Below, in pieces: positions 22,431 through 34,016 of a stretch of 64,000 bases of DNA (the stretch's first letter is position 1; every line of letters begins with the position of its first letter). Below the pieces are notes generated by a model, which saw only the letters and a list, made by a program, of their open reading frames with translations, was not told where the DNA came from and made no database searches. Origin of the DNA: Linum tenue (lineage: Eukaryota > Streptophyta > Magnoliopsida > Malpighiales > Linaceae); assembly GCA_946122785.1 (NCBI GenBank), contig CAMGYJ010000002.1, positions 13,280,839-13,344,838 of the forward strand. Direction: 5' to 3'. The translations under genes were made by a program, and so were the position numbers.

Positions 22431-25400
22431 TGACTGAAGAAAGGAGAAACAATAGGAGTTGTTTGGTAATTGTACAGTAAGTATAAATAGGAGGAAACAC
22501 TGTACAACGGTTAAGGATGAACTAATAAGAAAATTTACTCTTCCCTATCTCTCTCTCTCCCTCTCTCTCTCTCTGTCTTCTTCCTTCTTCCAGAACACCT
22601 CTCTCGCTGGGATTCAGCCAGGGACACTGCAATTGGTATCAGAGCCCTTTACTGGCACGATGGCAAACACACGGGCCACCATTGACGAGCGCCTCACTCA
22701 TCTAATCAAGCACACCAGCCGTTCGGAGAAGGACATGGGATTCACGATTGCGGGTCTCGAAGATGTGATTACGACGCATTCCAATCATCTCCGCGAGTTG
22801 GTTGGCCGTGCCGAAGGACATACACAGCAATTTGAAACTCTCAACACCCGAATGGAGGGGATGGAGCTCCGCGCCGCTGATCAGGCGACGCAATTGGCGC
22901 AGACGCACGACATTCTTCGTCGTTTAGACATGGGCCGGAATCGTGAGGAGGTGATGGTCGCCGGAGTTCGGGCAGGGGATCGCAGTCTGTTACCTCTTCA
23001 GAATCACGGTCGACGCGTAGCTGAGCCTGCCACACATTTGCAAGCTCCTCGAGGTCAAGCGCGTGATATTAATATGGAAGAGCACGAGAATTTCCCTCCG
23101 CCTTGAGGTAACCCTAACCACCAGCTACCGCGTTTTGATTTCCTTAATTTCAATGGGGATGATCCTCGCGAGTGGACCGGAAAATGCGATAAAATCTTTG
23201 AAATTTATGCGATTCCGGATAATCAGAAGGTCAGTTTGGCGGCAATCTATTTTGAGAAGCGACCTGATATATGGTTTGAGGACTGAAAGTACGGGCGTCA
23301 GAACTTGGATTGGGGTGAATTCATCACTACCTTGTGTGGAAGATTTGGTGACAAGACTTATGGGGGTGTTGTTGGTGCCTTTAACAAATTGAGGCAGCAG
23401 GGGTCCTTGTTGGAGTATCAGGAGAAATTCGAAGAATTGAAGTCTCAGATGGTTCGTTTTAATCCTGCTCTGGGGGAAGATTACTTCATTTCCAGTTTTA
23501 TCAGTGGGCTGGAGGAAGAGTTGCGACCACTGGTTACTATGTGGCAACCGGCTACCCTGGCGAATGCTTTCCAATTGGCTCAACTGGAGGAGGATTCCAA
23601 TGAGGCGAGGCGGAAGAAGTGGCGTCATGGCTCCGGGTTCAGACCATCCCAACCTCCCAGTAATCCTGTGCCTACCCAGACTAAGAAGTGGGTAGGAGGT
23701 GGTGGTGGCCGCATACATAATCCTAATAATCTCACTAAAGCAGCTCCAGCTCGAGGGAATTTCTCCAAAGGATCTTGTTACAAGTGCGGAGACAAGTATT
23801 ATTTCGGGCATGTTTGTGAGCAGAAAAAGTAGTTGAATGCGTTGCAAGTGGAAGAAGGTGGGGTGATATTACCTCCCATGGATTGGAGTGAAGATGAAGA
23901 GGACCTGATTCAAGCAGAAGAGGATGAGAATATTGAGCCCGAGGAGGTTCTTATGCAGGCTGTGGGAAATGGAGGTAATTCGAACTCTCTTGTGGTTAAA
24001 GGAAAGGTTAAAAAAACTAGAATGTATGTTCTTATAGATACGGGCAGCACTCATACGTTTCTAAATGAACAAAAAGCCATAGAATTGAGATGTGGATTGG
24101 ATTCAGCTCCTCCCCTGAGAGTGAAGCTTGATGATGGCACTATTCTATTGAGTAAGAAGGTCTGCAGAGGGTTTACTTGGGAAATGCAGGGCCACATGTT
24201 TACCTATGATGTAAGAATTTTGAGCCTAGGCTCCAACGACATGGTTTTGGGGCTGGATTGGTTGAGAACCATCAGTCCGGTTAAGTTTGATTTTGTGGAA
24301 TTACAACTATTCTTTGATCTAAATGGAGAAGAGGTAGTATTGAAGGGAGTACAAGATTATGGCAGCAGCAAGGCAATGACAGGCAAGGGTTTACAGAAGT
24401 ACATTAAGTAGAAGATTCCCATTTGGGCTGGCAATTGTTCAACATTGTTGCTGTCCCATCTGTCTCAGGTGATGTTCCAGCATTCCTAGCTCCTATTTTA
24501 TCCGAGTTTGCTGATTTATTCAGGAAGCCAACTTCTCTTCCACCAGTCAGGGATTGTGATCACATGATTCCACTACAGCCGGGTTCGAAACCGGTAAATC
24601 TGCGACCCTACCGTTACTCTTTACCACAGCAGATTGAGATGGATAAATTGGTGAAAGAAATGCTAGCGGCTCAGTATGTTCAGCCCAGTCGTAGTCCCTT
24701 TGCTTCACCAGTGTTATTGGTACGCAACAAGGATGGATCGTGGAGGTTTTGTGTGGATTATAGGGAATTGAACTCTTTGACCATTAAGGATAAATTTCCA
24801 ATACCGGTTATTGATGATCTTCTAGACGAGTTGAAGGGAGCTAAATATTTTACCAAGCTGGACTTGTTGTCTGGGTATCATCAGATCAGAATGAGCCCCC
24901 AAGATCAATACAAGACAGCTTTCCGAACTCATCGAGGCCATTATGAATTTGTCATTATGCTGTTTGGGTTGACGAATGCGCCGGCAACGTTTCAATCCTT
25001 AATGAATGAGATTTTTGCAGAGCATCTCCGAAAATTTATTCTAGTGTTTTTCGGCGACATTCTGGTTTACATTCCCACTCGGGAATCTCATGTGGAACAT
25101 CTGGAATTAACTCTCAGAATTCTCCGGAAGCGAACCCTTTTTGCTAAACCCTCTAAGTGCACATTTGGGCAAACTCAGGTCGATTATTTGGGTCACAGAA
25201 TCAATGAGGAGGGGGTATCTACTGATCCAGGAAAGGTTGAAGCTATGGTATCTTGGCCGGTTCCAAAAATAGTGAAGGAGCTTAGAGGATTTCTTGGCTT
25301 GAAAGTTTATTACCGTAAGTTTGTTAAGAATTACGGGTTGATTGCTAAACCCCTTACGGAGTTAGTCAAGAAGAATTGTTTTCAGTGGTCCAATCCAGCT

Positions 25401-26720
25401 CAGAGGGCTTTTGAAGTGCTAAAGGCAGCCATGACTCAAGCGCCAGTTCTTGCTTTGCCAGATTTCTCATTGCCCTTCACCCTTGAAACAGACGCTAGTG
25501 ACATAGGAGTGGGGGTTGTTCTGTCACAGGAGGGAAGTCCCTTGGCATACCTTAACCAGCTTTTATGGCCACGAAAGCAAGGTCTCTCGACTTATGAAAA
25601 GGAATACTTGGCGGTGTTGTTTGCGGTTACTAAGTGGCGTCATTACTTGGAAGGGCGTCCATTTGTGATTCTTACAGACCATGAGAGTCTGAAACACTTG
25701 TTGGGTCAGAAATTACACGCACAGATACAACGTAAAGGTATGGTGAAGTTGTTGGGATTGGACTTTGAAATCCGTTACCGTCAAGGGAAGTACAACAAGG
25801 TAGCCGACACTCTTTCTCGGCATCCTAATTTCTCTACATCAGACCACTGCAGTTCGATCATAGCAGCATTACCAGCATGGTTGGCAGAGGTGGAGTCTAC
25901 TTACATTGGTGACCAAGAAGTTCAAGCCTTGTTGACAGCTGCTGCTGTTCCTTTCACAGGCCCTCGGATTCATGAAGTAAAGCAGGGTCTCCTGTACCAC
26001 AAGTCTTCATTATATGTGGGTTCTAATGGCAATATGAGAGTTCAATTACTTCACCTCTTCCATGGTTCTCCAGTGGGGGGTCACTCGGGCAGGCAAGCAA
26101 CTTACCAACGCATCAAGCGATATTGTTGGTGGCCTGGGTTGAAGAAGCAGGTGACTGAGTTTGTAGAAGGTTGTGATGTATGTCAGCGATGCAAGACAGA
26201 AACAGTTCCCTATCCGGGTTTATTACAACCACTACCTATTCCAGATCGTGCGTGGCCACATATATCGATGGATTTTGTGAAAGGACTTCCTAAATCAGGA
26301 GGCAAAGAGGTCATCTTTGTGGTCATTGATCGATTCTCCAAATACGGACATTTCTTCTGCTTGTCCAGACCTTATTCTGCAGCTTCGGTGGCCCAAGTAT
26401 TCTTTGATGGAGTGTTCAGGTTACATGGACTTCCACAAACCATTGTTTCAGATCGGGACACTATTTTCACGAGTGCCTTTTGGACCAAACTTTTTGAGTT
26501 ACAGGGGGTCCATCTACACTTCTCTACCGCCTATCATCCCCATACGGATGGGCAAACGGAACGTCTAAATCGTTGTCTGGAAGATTACTTGCGTAGCATG
26601 ATCCACCATTCTCCCCCAGCAGTGGCATTCCTGGAGTTCTATGGCAGAGTAGTGGTGGTACAATACTAATTACCACACAAGCTTGCAGATTACTCCGTTC
26701 GAGGCACTATATGGGTTTCA
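22431..26720 (+). mobile_element. Reina-like Ty3/Gypsy chromovirus, 3'-truncated
   Basis: A short LTR-like stretch containing TATAAATA (22482-22489) and a (CT)n tract ends in CTGCA at 22631. It is followed by the primer-binding site TTGGTATCAGAGCC (22633-22646) and gag-pol. The left LTR boundary is uncertain (somewhere around 22380-22440) because no 3' LTR survives: the element stops inside integrase near 26720, where unrelated sequence and a Tat-type LTR begin. It shares its gag-pol architecture with the element at 44037-49413. Confidence 0.8.
22661..26720 (+). pseudogene. Chromovirus gag-pol, decayed and truncated in integrase
   Basis: Gag opens MANTRATIDERLTHL. The retrotransposon gag region spans about 23150-23540, the zinc knuckle CYKCGDKYYFGHVC is near 23780, protease LIDTGSTHTF near 24040, RT at 24600-25200, RNase H (ETDASDIGVGVVLSQ) near 25490, integrase zinc finger near 26080-26200, and integrase core with MDFVKGLP and VSDRD to about 26580. 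Stops lie at 23104 (TGA), 23284 (TGA, Trp in the sister element), 23830 (TAG, Gln in the sister) and 24409, with a frameshift near 24410 and another near 26620. The RT active-site box reads FFGDIL where the sister has FFDDIM, a change of the first catalytic Asp to Gly at 25053-25055. The integrase C-terminus and chromodomain are missing. It cannot be autonomous. Confidence 0.9.
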
Positions 26721-26752
26721 GTCTTGGTGTTTATACTGCTGGATTCTACTAT

Positions 26753-28202
26753 TGACTCGCTCCTACTGTCACTCTAGAAAATGGCCAAGTGTAACCACTT
26801 CCTAAAGCGTAGTATAGCGGGTTTGGGTTTTATTATCAACCCGGTTCCTAGATGTGATGACTACTCAGTGAATTCGTATTATCTAGCAATGAAACTTTGG
26901 TGAAGGTCTAAACTAGCAAGCAAGCAAAGCAACTAAACGGTTGTATTCAGGTTAAGAGAGGTCACCCGGATATGGTTCCCCCTAGACTGCAGTTAAGCCG
27001 GATTGTAATTGCCAAGTTCAATTTCTATGATAGTTATACTGCGGAAGGTTCTCAAACAGTCTGAAGTCTCGACTAAAGGTCTTCAGACCCTCTCAATCTG
27101 AGTCTCTAGCTGGCGACTAACCTACACCGGAGTAAACAGATTGAGGCCCTAAGAACAAAACCTCCACTACCGGAGTAAAACCGGTACAGAATAGTGAATT
27201 GGCTCCTCGACTAAAGTCACCAATTCACTACCTTCGATTAAGGATACTCTATCAACCTAGGCAGATATTATCATTCTAGGTTAAAGCAGAAACAACAGGA
27301 ATTTGATCAGGATTCATGCCATTCAATCATTCAAACCTCAATCGAATATAATCAATATCATAGAATCAATACTTGGGTTCATACAATTAAACCTAACATA
27401 CAGAACTAGGGTTCTCCATACCCAGATGAATGGGAGAACTACTCCATGGAGAGGGAAGCAAAAGCAGAATCAGACGCGGAAGTCATACTGTGAAGATGGA
27501 TTTCTGCTTCTGGACGTTGAATCGGCACCTCTCCAAGCTCAAACCAAGCTCCAATGGTGTTGAAGATCGATCTAGGGCACTTGGAGGCTCTTGTTCGTCA
27601 CTTTCTCTCTCTAGGAACCGCTCTGTCTCTCAAAAAATCCAATCCTCCTTCTGTTTGGCTCGGAATCCGCTTAAAAACCAGACTTTCCCGACTCGCACGG
27701 CCAGGGTGCACGGCCGTGCACATCACCATTCTGGCCGTGCACTCCAAAACGCGGCGTATCAATTAGTTGAACCTCAGCCAACGCGCACGGCCAGGATTGC
27801 ACCTTGCACGGCCGTGCGGATTTCACTTGTGCCCGTGCGTGGCCACGCACAATCCCGCACGGCCAAACTGGTCACTTGCACGGCCGTGCGTGGCCACGCA
27901 CAATCCCGCACGGCCAAACTGGTCACTTGCACGGCCGTGCGGGTTGTGGGTGTGCCCGTGCGACTTCCTCAGAACCTCGCCATGCGTCCGATCCTCGTCC
28001 AATCGACCTCAAACTCGCTCCCAAGCCTCCATTCACGTACTAGGACCTGAAATATCATAAACAAGCACAACCTAGCGTGAAATCGGCCTAAAACACGAGA
28101 ATCAATACCTCAAACGGAGTAAGAGCAGGGGTAAAAACATGTGTAACTAACGGTCTATCAACTATTGTTATGGGTTTCTAGAATATGAGTTTCGGCTTAT
28201 CA
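26753..28202 (-). repeat. Tat-type Gypsy LTR, solo or remnant, with GC-rich palindromic repeats
   Basis: In the minus sense it begins TGATAAGCCG (28202) and ends GAGTCA (26753), sharing the TTACACTTGGCCATTTT ... GAGTCA end with the LTR at 1241-2147. It also holds several 'cgactaaag' (ctttagtcg) words like that LTR. The 5-bp flanks (actat, gaatg) do not match, and 32 bp between the chromovirus end (26720) and 26753 are unexplained. It may therefore not be a clean solo LTR but the product of recombination or deletion. Confidence 0.6.
27700..27965. repeat. GC-rich palindrome cluster with 51-bp tandem unit inside the Tat-type LTR
   Basis: The 12-bp perfect palindrome GCACGGCCGTGC occurs four times (near 27715, 27806, 27878 and 27929), along with related half-words. 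From 27835 a 51-bp unit containing GTGGCCACGCACAATCCC and GCACGGCCAAACTGG is repeated twice in tandem. The local base composition is strongly GC-rich against an AT-rich background. Related GC palindromes are known from plant Tat-type LTRs. Confidence 0.75.
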
Positions 28203-29512
28203 GAATGGGATTCGAACGCGCGGCAAAATTTGGGCTCTTCTCTTAATCCTCAACCAACTCTTCCTCACTTTGATATTGCTATCTTCTTTTTTCTTCCTAA
28301 ATTCAGAATAAAGATCCCCTAATTATCATGTTTTCTTCCTATCGAACTCTAGGTTCGTCAAGTTGTTGAAGCAGAGCATATTTGGAAGCTATAGAGAGGT
28401 GCGGAGAAGAGGCATATCTGCATATTTTGTACAAGGTAATTATTCTTCTATCTCAGCTTACTATTGATTTTTTCTTATTTTCTTATACGGGTTGCCTTGC
28501 TTTCTTCGTTTCTTTCAACTCTTTGACGGTTGTGGTTTTCCATTGTGGCAGCAGAATGGTGGGCACTGGGCACCAGGGCATGGATTGTATACTTATATAT
28601 TTGACCGAAAGGTAAAGGCGTTTCATGAGAGTTGTGCTGCTGGAAAAAATGCGCACGGAGAATTGATCGCCAAGTTGGTTGTTTCCTGAATGTCTACGGA
28701 GTTCGTCAGACAAGCAAGCTGTAGGACATACTTGATCCACATAGATGTACCAAGATTATTTTGCAGCAAGGTAATTAATAATTAAGAATAGCTAATTGGT
28801 TGTTGATTTTGTTATTAATTTAATTAATAAGAATTTACCTTTCTGTTTGCAGGGTCTCACAAGTTGGGAATTCCGTATTTGGTCTGACCAAGAAGTCATA
28901 GCAAGCCAAGCCAGATAAGTAATTTGTGCATCTGTAGGTGGCTTTTCATTCAACTATTAGCAATTGATTTTTTATAGCTCAGCCATTAGCAATTGTTAGT
29001 GTCTGTGTATTCATGTAACTATTGTTCCGTGAGGTTATCCTTTGGGAAGTAAAGAGTGAATACGTAAAGATGTCTCATTTAGGTATAGAAAAGTTTTAGT
29101 TCGTAGTTGAAACATGGTTAAACCATTTTTTACAAGACTTTGAATTGCTCTCATGAAGCATCATCACGTTGCCGCCGTGTCTTGAAATTCAGATTGGTAA
29201 ATGATTCTTCTAGGTGCAACGTCAAAGTTAACAATCATATTTCATACATTTAAGGGATGTTCATATTGGAGTTCATTTGGTGACTCTTCTGTGTCTGTTC
29301 CGCTGGCTTGCTTTATGGATGATGTATTTACAGAGAACCTTAAGAACAATTCCCAGTCTATTCCATTGGCCATTGAGGGTTGTGGATAAGACCCTTCCGT
29401 AAAATCCTGTTGTGGCCATTTAATTTGAATCAAACACTACTATTTGTTTGTTTAAACTTGGTGATTGTTGTCCTCCTGAAGATGGTTTTGGATGGCTCAT
29501 CGTGTGGAATGC
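28203..29512 (+). other. Unassigned region with exon-like segments
   Basis: Several short coding-like blocks are bounded by splice-like signals. One ends acaag|gtaatt at about 28436. One starts after tggcag at about 28553 and ends aaag|gtaaag at 28612. One ends gcaag|gtaatt at about 28770. One starts after tttgcag at about 28853. Translations (for example GLTSWEFRIWSDQEV) match no family I recognise. The blocks could be exons of a plant gene or of a fragment captured by the Helitron whose 3' end lies at 31876. I do not name a product. Confidence 0.3.
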
Positions 29513-29517
29513 TGATG

Positions 29518-29786
29518 TGAAGAATTTGATGACGCGAAATTGGAACAACACATGAGACAACGATTTAACGTGGTATCCTCGATCGATTGATTGATCGAGA
29601 CTAATCCACGGTGAGCTCATAAGAGCTCACGGCTTATCTCTTATTAGGATTACATCTTGACGGCTTGCTATCACACAAGTCGATAGTTAAGCTTATATAG
29701 ATAAACTTAGCGTTAAAACCCTAACCCAACGAATCAGACGAGGCCCAACAAGGCCCAATACTAACACGGTTTAAGTAACCGCAACA
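29518..29786 (-). repeat. LTR of short non-autonomous element (3' in element sense)
   Basis: 269-bp terminal repeat. It contains the ATTTAACGTGG ... TAATCCACGG stem-loop at 29563-29611 and, next to it, a perfect GTGAGCTC-ATAA-GAGCTCAC hairpin that is absent from the partner LTR. Confidence 0.92.
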
Positions 29787-31210
29787 CTCCCCCTCAAGCG
29801 AAGACATGAATGACAAGAATGTCGAGCTTGAAGAAGTAAATGTGAAGAACAAGCATGATGGCTTGAACCACAAAACTCGAGATGAATAACATCTCGGACA
29901 AGGTTGATTGGAGACGAATGACTCTCTCTGAACAACCTGATGATGGAGACGATTGACTGCGTCTCTTGAACTTGAACACACTTGGTACATCGCGGTCGAC
30001 CTAATGACTGAGTTAGTCGACCGACGTATGTTGACCTCCTATTCTCCCCCTCAAGCTGGAGCATGAACATCGTGAATGCCCGGCTTGAAAAGCGATGGAT
30101 GGTTGATATGTGCCCAATGATGAACCAGAAGAGGGGACAGTCATTTCTTTGATCGTGAATGCCTGCTGGACGATGAAGGGACGATGACTTCTCTTATCGT
30201 ACTACCTTTTGAACACCAGGGGACGATCATTTTATGGATCGTGAATGCCTCAATCGATAATTGACTATAGTTGATGGTGGAAGCCTTTTGGTTTCGCCAA
30301 TTTTCCCTAGTGCCCCCACCTTTATCACCCGCAACACTCTTTCTCGGTGGACTAAGCTGACCATGACAAAGATGAAGTGGACATGACATTCCTTTTGTCA
30401 ATTTGATCCACAGCCAAGCTTTAATTATTCCATACATCTTGATCATGAAGCCAAAACTGCCAAATATTCTAACGTGGTGATAAAGTTCTTCAATGTGATA
30501 GCCGTGAGTGCTTGATGAAGACGACCGGGCCGCAACAATGACAATGCTTCTCGACAAACATTGGAACCAGCAGGGTCTTCGAAAACATGAAAGCTGGGTG
30601 GAACGGACTTGGACGACCGAACAAGCTTCAAGACATTGCAGCCTCATTACTGGTAGCGGAGTGAGAATCACGAGACCGGCGACATTCTCTCTGCGAGTGG
30701 GGCCAAATCTCTCTCTCCCGATTGTGACGATAACTGCGACTGGGAGCAAAGGGTCGGCTTGTGACGAGCCGTCGATGAAGTTGGAGCAGCTACAGGTGAG
30801 GGCTTTCAACGACGAAGACGCCGCGGTCACTGACCTGGGCGGCGGCTGTGAGCAGTCCGCAGACGCTAATGGGCGATGGCGGTAGATGACGACGACGACC
30901 GGTGACGAGACAACGGGTTAGCAACGTCGGGGGCAGCCGGACTTGCTGTTGGGCTTTAGAACCGGCGTTGCACGAAGGTGGACCGTCACTTTAGCTGTTT
31001 CTTCTTCGTCTGACCTTGATTGGCGATTGATAACCCACGGCAGACTCGACTTCGTCTTGGTGGGCGGGACTACTAACTGAACTGGTTGTGGATCGAGACT
31101 TCGCCTTGGCGACGCGGCAATTGACGATTGATGATTACGGGAGAAACAATGGAGACCGACTGCGGAAACTCAAAACCCTAGACAAGGGATCGAGTTTTGC
31201 TCTGATACCA

Positions 31211-31460
31211 TGAAGAATTTGATGACGCGAAATTGGAACAACACATGAGACAACGATTTAACGTGGTATCCTCGATCGATTGATTGATCGAGACTAATCC
31301 ACGGGGCTGATCTCTTATTAGGATTACATCTTGACGGCTTGATATCACACAAGTCGATAGCTAAGCTTATATAGATAAACTTAGTGTTAAAATCCTAACC
31401 CAACGAATCAGACGAGGCCCAACAAGGCCCAATACTAGCACGGTTTAAGTAACCGCAACA
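31211..31460 (-). repeat. LTR of short non-autonomous element (5' in element sense)
   Basis: 250-bp partner LTR, lacking the 19 bp that form the GAGCTC hairpin in the other copy. Confidence 0.92.
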
Positions 31461-31845
31461 TGATGGTGGATATGTGATTTTAAGTTTGATGTAAATAGAT
31501 GTTACGTTTATGGTTTCAATTCTCATCTTGGTGGTTTGGTGGTTTTTTTGGTGTGGGTTTCCTTGAGTTGCAATAGTTATGTCAGGGTCTCAAGGTTTTT
31601 GGCGTTTGTTTATGGATAAATGTTACGTAAGGGCCATGATCTATGAATTAGTGTTGACCAACGTGAATGAGAAAATTAAATGTATATATGTATTGGGAAG
31701 CTCTAATTGGTTTTTAAACTATGGATGACTTGCTGATTTTTACTGTTAATTTTTTCAGTTTCTTTTTATTTTATTAAAAAATTAGTTGGATATAAATCAC
31801 ACATACCACATTATAACACTTTCTCTTTTGCGAATGTATCACAAA

Positions 31846-31876
31846 TCTCTGCGCGGAGCGCGGGTTTGAAAACTAG
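31846..31876 (+). mobile_element. Helitron-type 3' terminus
   Basis: The sequence reads CTGCGCGGAGCGCGGG, then tttgaaaa, then CTAG, and the next base is T. A short GC hairpin (GCGC-gga-GCGC) about 10 bases before a terminal CTAG, with a T at the insertion side, is the classic plant Helitron 3' end. I could not locate the matching TC-starting 5' end. The element may begin far upstream and contain the unassigned exon-like pieces at 28203-29512, and possibly 20713-22430. Confidence 0.6.
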
Positions 31877-32929
31877 TAAACATAATAGCCGATTGAAGAG
31901 GTGAATAGGCCAAGGACAAAATGACTTCAATTTCAAATATAGATAGCAAAATGACTTCAAATATAGTAGTAAAATCACTAATCTTCAACTTAGAAGTCTC
32001 ATGTATGGATATCTTAAGTAGTATTTAATTAGAAAAAGTAACATATATCACACTTATCGGAAAAAACAGACCCTTTCCTATTATTATTGACCCAAGAAGG
32101 GTCAATACTACTATCAATTCTTACTAATACACAACTAAATCATTACTAATCTCAACAATTCTAAATTGTAAAATGTATAATTAAACGACGTAAGCAACGT
32201 GATGACAATAATAGTTAATTCCACTTATATGGTCTCTCGAGGAGTTCCACACCTCCTTTCTAAATAATAAATACCATGTTTCCTTCTTCACGTCTTCAAA
32301 CATCGACACATATTTAACCGGGACAAGAATTTGCATATGATCCACGATCATTGACCCAATAATCAAGAGGCAAAGCTAGGAACCGAAGCATTAATGTTTT
32401 TTTAATCCCAGTCAAACCGTTTCTTCTCCTTGCCTCCTTGGTGGAGAACTAGCAAGACTTTCATTTATTATTATTTTTCTTATTTTATTTGTTAATTACA
32501 ATGGAAGGAAAAGAAAGAAGAGAAGTGGAAGAAGGTAAAGTTTTCGTTGACAAAGTGATGCGAACTCTCTATCTCATGGTCATGGCCCAAAGCTTCCATT
32601 GCATGGGGCTCTTGTTAGTTTGATCTGCCAAGTCAACAAACGCGCTAAAATTAAAGGAAAAAAGGAAAATACTAATTACTGTTGGATAGGTAATTAACTA
32701 CAATTTTACCTTTCATGACGATATTCAGTTAATTAAATCCAGTAGTCTTCGATCGCTAACAATATTCAGTACTTAATTACCACAGACGCCACCAATATAC
32801 AACGATGATTAATTAAACGTTTCGAGAGATCGCGTCCTCACGTTAGACCATTATATTAACTAGACCTGTAATCAAGAAAGTTCAATTAATCTAGAAAAGA
32901 AGGGGGAAAAGCAACACTCAACTATTTCA
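31877..32929. other. AT-rich spacer, no gene seen
   Basis: No family signatures or long frames. Short A/T tracts only. Confidence 0.6.
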
Positions 32930-33222
32930 TGTCATGAACCAGTTGGACCCAATAACTCGACTTGTTGGGAGAATGTTATACTGGATCTTATACAGGTCCA
33001 CCGTCCATGTATAGTACTTAATTACTTCCTTACACGCCCCTTCAAACGAAAGCCGACTCGTGAGCTTGAAGTTTGCACAGGCCGTCATACCATGTGCTTG
33101 AAAGACAACGGTTAATATTGGAGGTCGCGAGGACTTGAACACGTGATCTCAAGGATAAACCAACTCTGATATCATGTCAAGAACCAGTTACTCCCAACAA
33201 CTCGAGTATTGGGACCAACTGG
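32930..33222 (-). mobile_element. TRIM-like miniature LTR retrotransposon, right LTR truncated
   Basis: A 105-bp LTR-like copy at 32930-33034 (TGTCATGAACCAGTT ... TTACA) is followed by a pyrimidine tract (cgccccttcaaac), the reverse of a polypurine tract. At 33162-33174 AACTCTGATATCA is a near match to the reversed tRNA-Met primer site, and a second TGTCAAGAACCAGTT copy starts right after it at 33175. That copy diverges after about 45 bp. The interior is only about 127 bp. The ends also form an inverted match through the ACCAGTT/AACTGGT words near 33217. Confidence 0.55.
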
Positions 33223-33915
33223 TTCATGGCTTGTCAAAATTCCATTAAACGAATCCAAATATTAATGATTTCTTGTAATGAGTTCCCAAAGAAAGGACAC
33301 AAAAAAGTCACAGTACTTACCACAAAACGTAACTGAAAGCCAAACAAAAGTCACCCTACCTAGACAAAAAGTTAAGACTTATGAAACAAGCATTCCATTA
33401 GGTTAATTATACTCCATCCAATTAATTAGTTAATAACACCAGTGTTTGTGAAAACGTACCGTATCGACGGTCAATCGAATAAACTTCCTATAGAAATTTA
33501 TAGTGGTCGGCAATTTTAACGGTATGAAACGGTTTAATTCTAATAAAACCACGATTTCAATACAAAATATCTTCTCACTGACTTTTTCCCTATATAACCT
33601 TCGATATGATTTCACAACTCTTGAATAATACCAATACCCCATTTTTAAATGTTGGTGAATAGGACTATTACCATAACTGGGGCCTCCCTCCCTATACCCC
33701 TTTGGTTGGCTGGACAGGGACTAGTGGTTGCAACAAAGTTATAACAAACTAATAAATTTAACCAAATACACATATCTATTCTGTTAAGTTGTTGATGAAC
33801 TACAACTTTAGTTATGACTTATTGTGTCCTTCTCTTGCATGCTATGGGACACACGACCCATAATTCTCAGGGCTAAAAATCTTCTCCATCATCATTCATC
33901 ACCAAGTAAACCCTA
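33223..33915. other. Spacer upstream of laccase
   Basis: AT-rich. A stretch at about 33455-33530 (cgtaccgtatcgacgg ... aacggtatgaaacgg) resembles the small element at 19294-19466. No coding sequence is visible. The promoter of the downstream laccase probably extends into the right part. Confidence 0.5.
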
Positions 33916-33937
33916 ACCTAATCTCCCTCCACCAAAC
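33916..33937 (+). promoter_or_regulatory. Two secondary-wall MYB-type motifs (ACCTAAT and ACCAAAC)
   Basis: ACCTAAT (33916-33922) and ACCAAAC (33931-33937) both fit ACC(A/T)A(A/C)(C/T), the element bound by MYB46/MYB83-type regulators of secondary wall and lignin genes. They lie 15 bp apart, about 80-100 bp upstream of the TATA box. The match is seen in the sequence; binding is inferred. Confidence 0.45.
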
Positions 33938-33941
33938 CACC

Positions 33942-33959
33942 CTCTCTCTCTCTCTCTCT
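33942..33959. repeat. (CT)n microsatellite in laccase promoter
   Basis: A run of nine CT units between the MYB-type motifs and the TATA box. Such pyrimidine tracts are common near plant transcription starts. Confidence 0.8.
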
Positions 33960-34016
33960 TTCTTTCTATCTTTCACACACAACCAGAGAAAAGATCCTTC
34001 TCTCTGTTCTTTCCCC

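Larger units (their letters stand above)
29518..31460 (-). mobile_element. Short non-autonomous LTR retrotransposon, complete with TSD and PBS
   Basis: The LTRs at 29518-29786 (269 bp) and 31211-31460 (250 bp) start TGAAGAATTTG and end CCGCAACA on the plus strand. They are flanked by tgatg (29513-29517 and 31461-31465). GCTCTGATACCA at 31199-31210 is the reverse complement of the tRNA-Met primer site, so the element is on the minus strand, with a purine tract (rc of ctccccctcaagc) at 29787-29799. The 1.42-kb interior has no gag or pol motif. A 229-codon minus frame (30141-30830) shows no family signature. A second copy of the ctccccctcaag phrase at 30044 suggests an internal duplication of the polypurine region. 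LTRs differ at 5 positions plus one 19-bp indel by eye. Confidence 0.92.

Noticed and set aside
27835..27936. CRISPR-like palindromic repeats
   Set aside because: They are only two 51-bp direct units inside a plant LTR, with no spacers and no cas genes.
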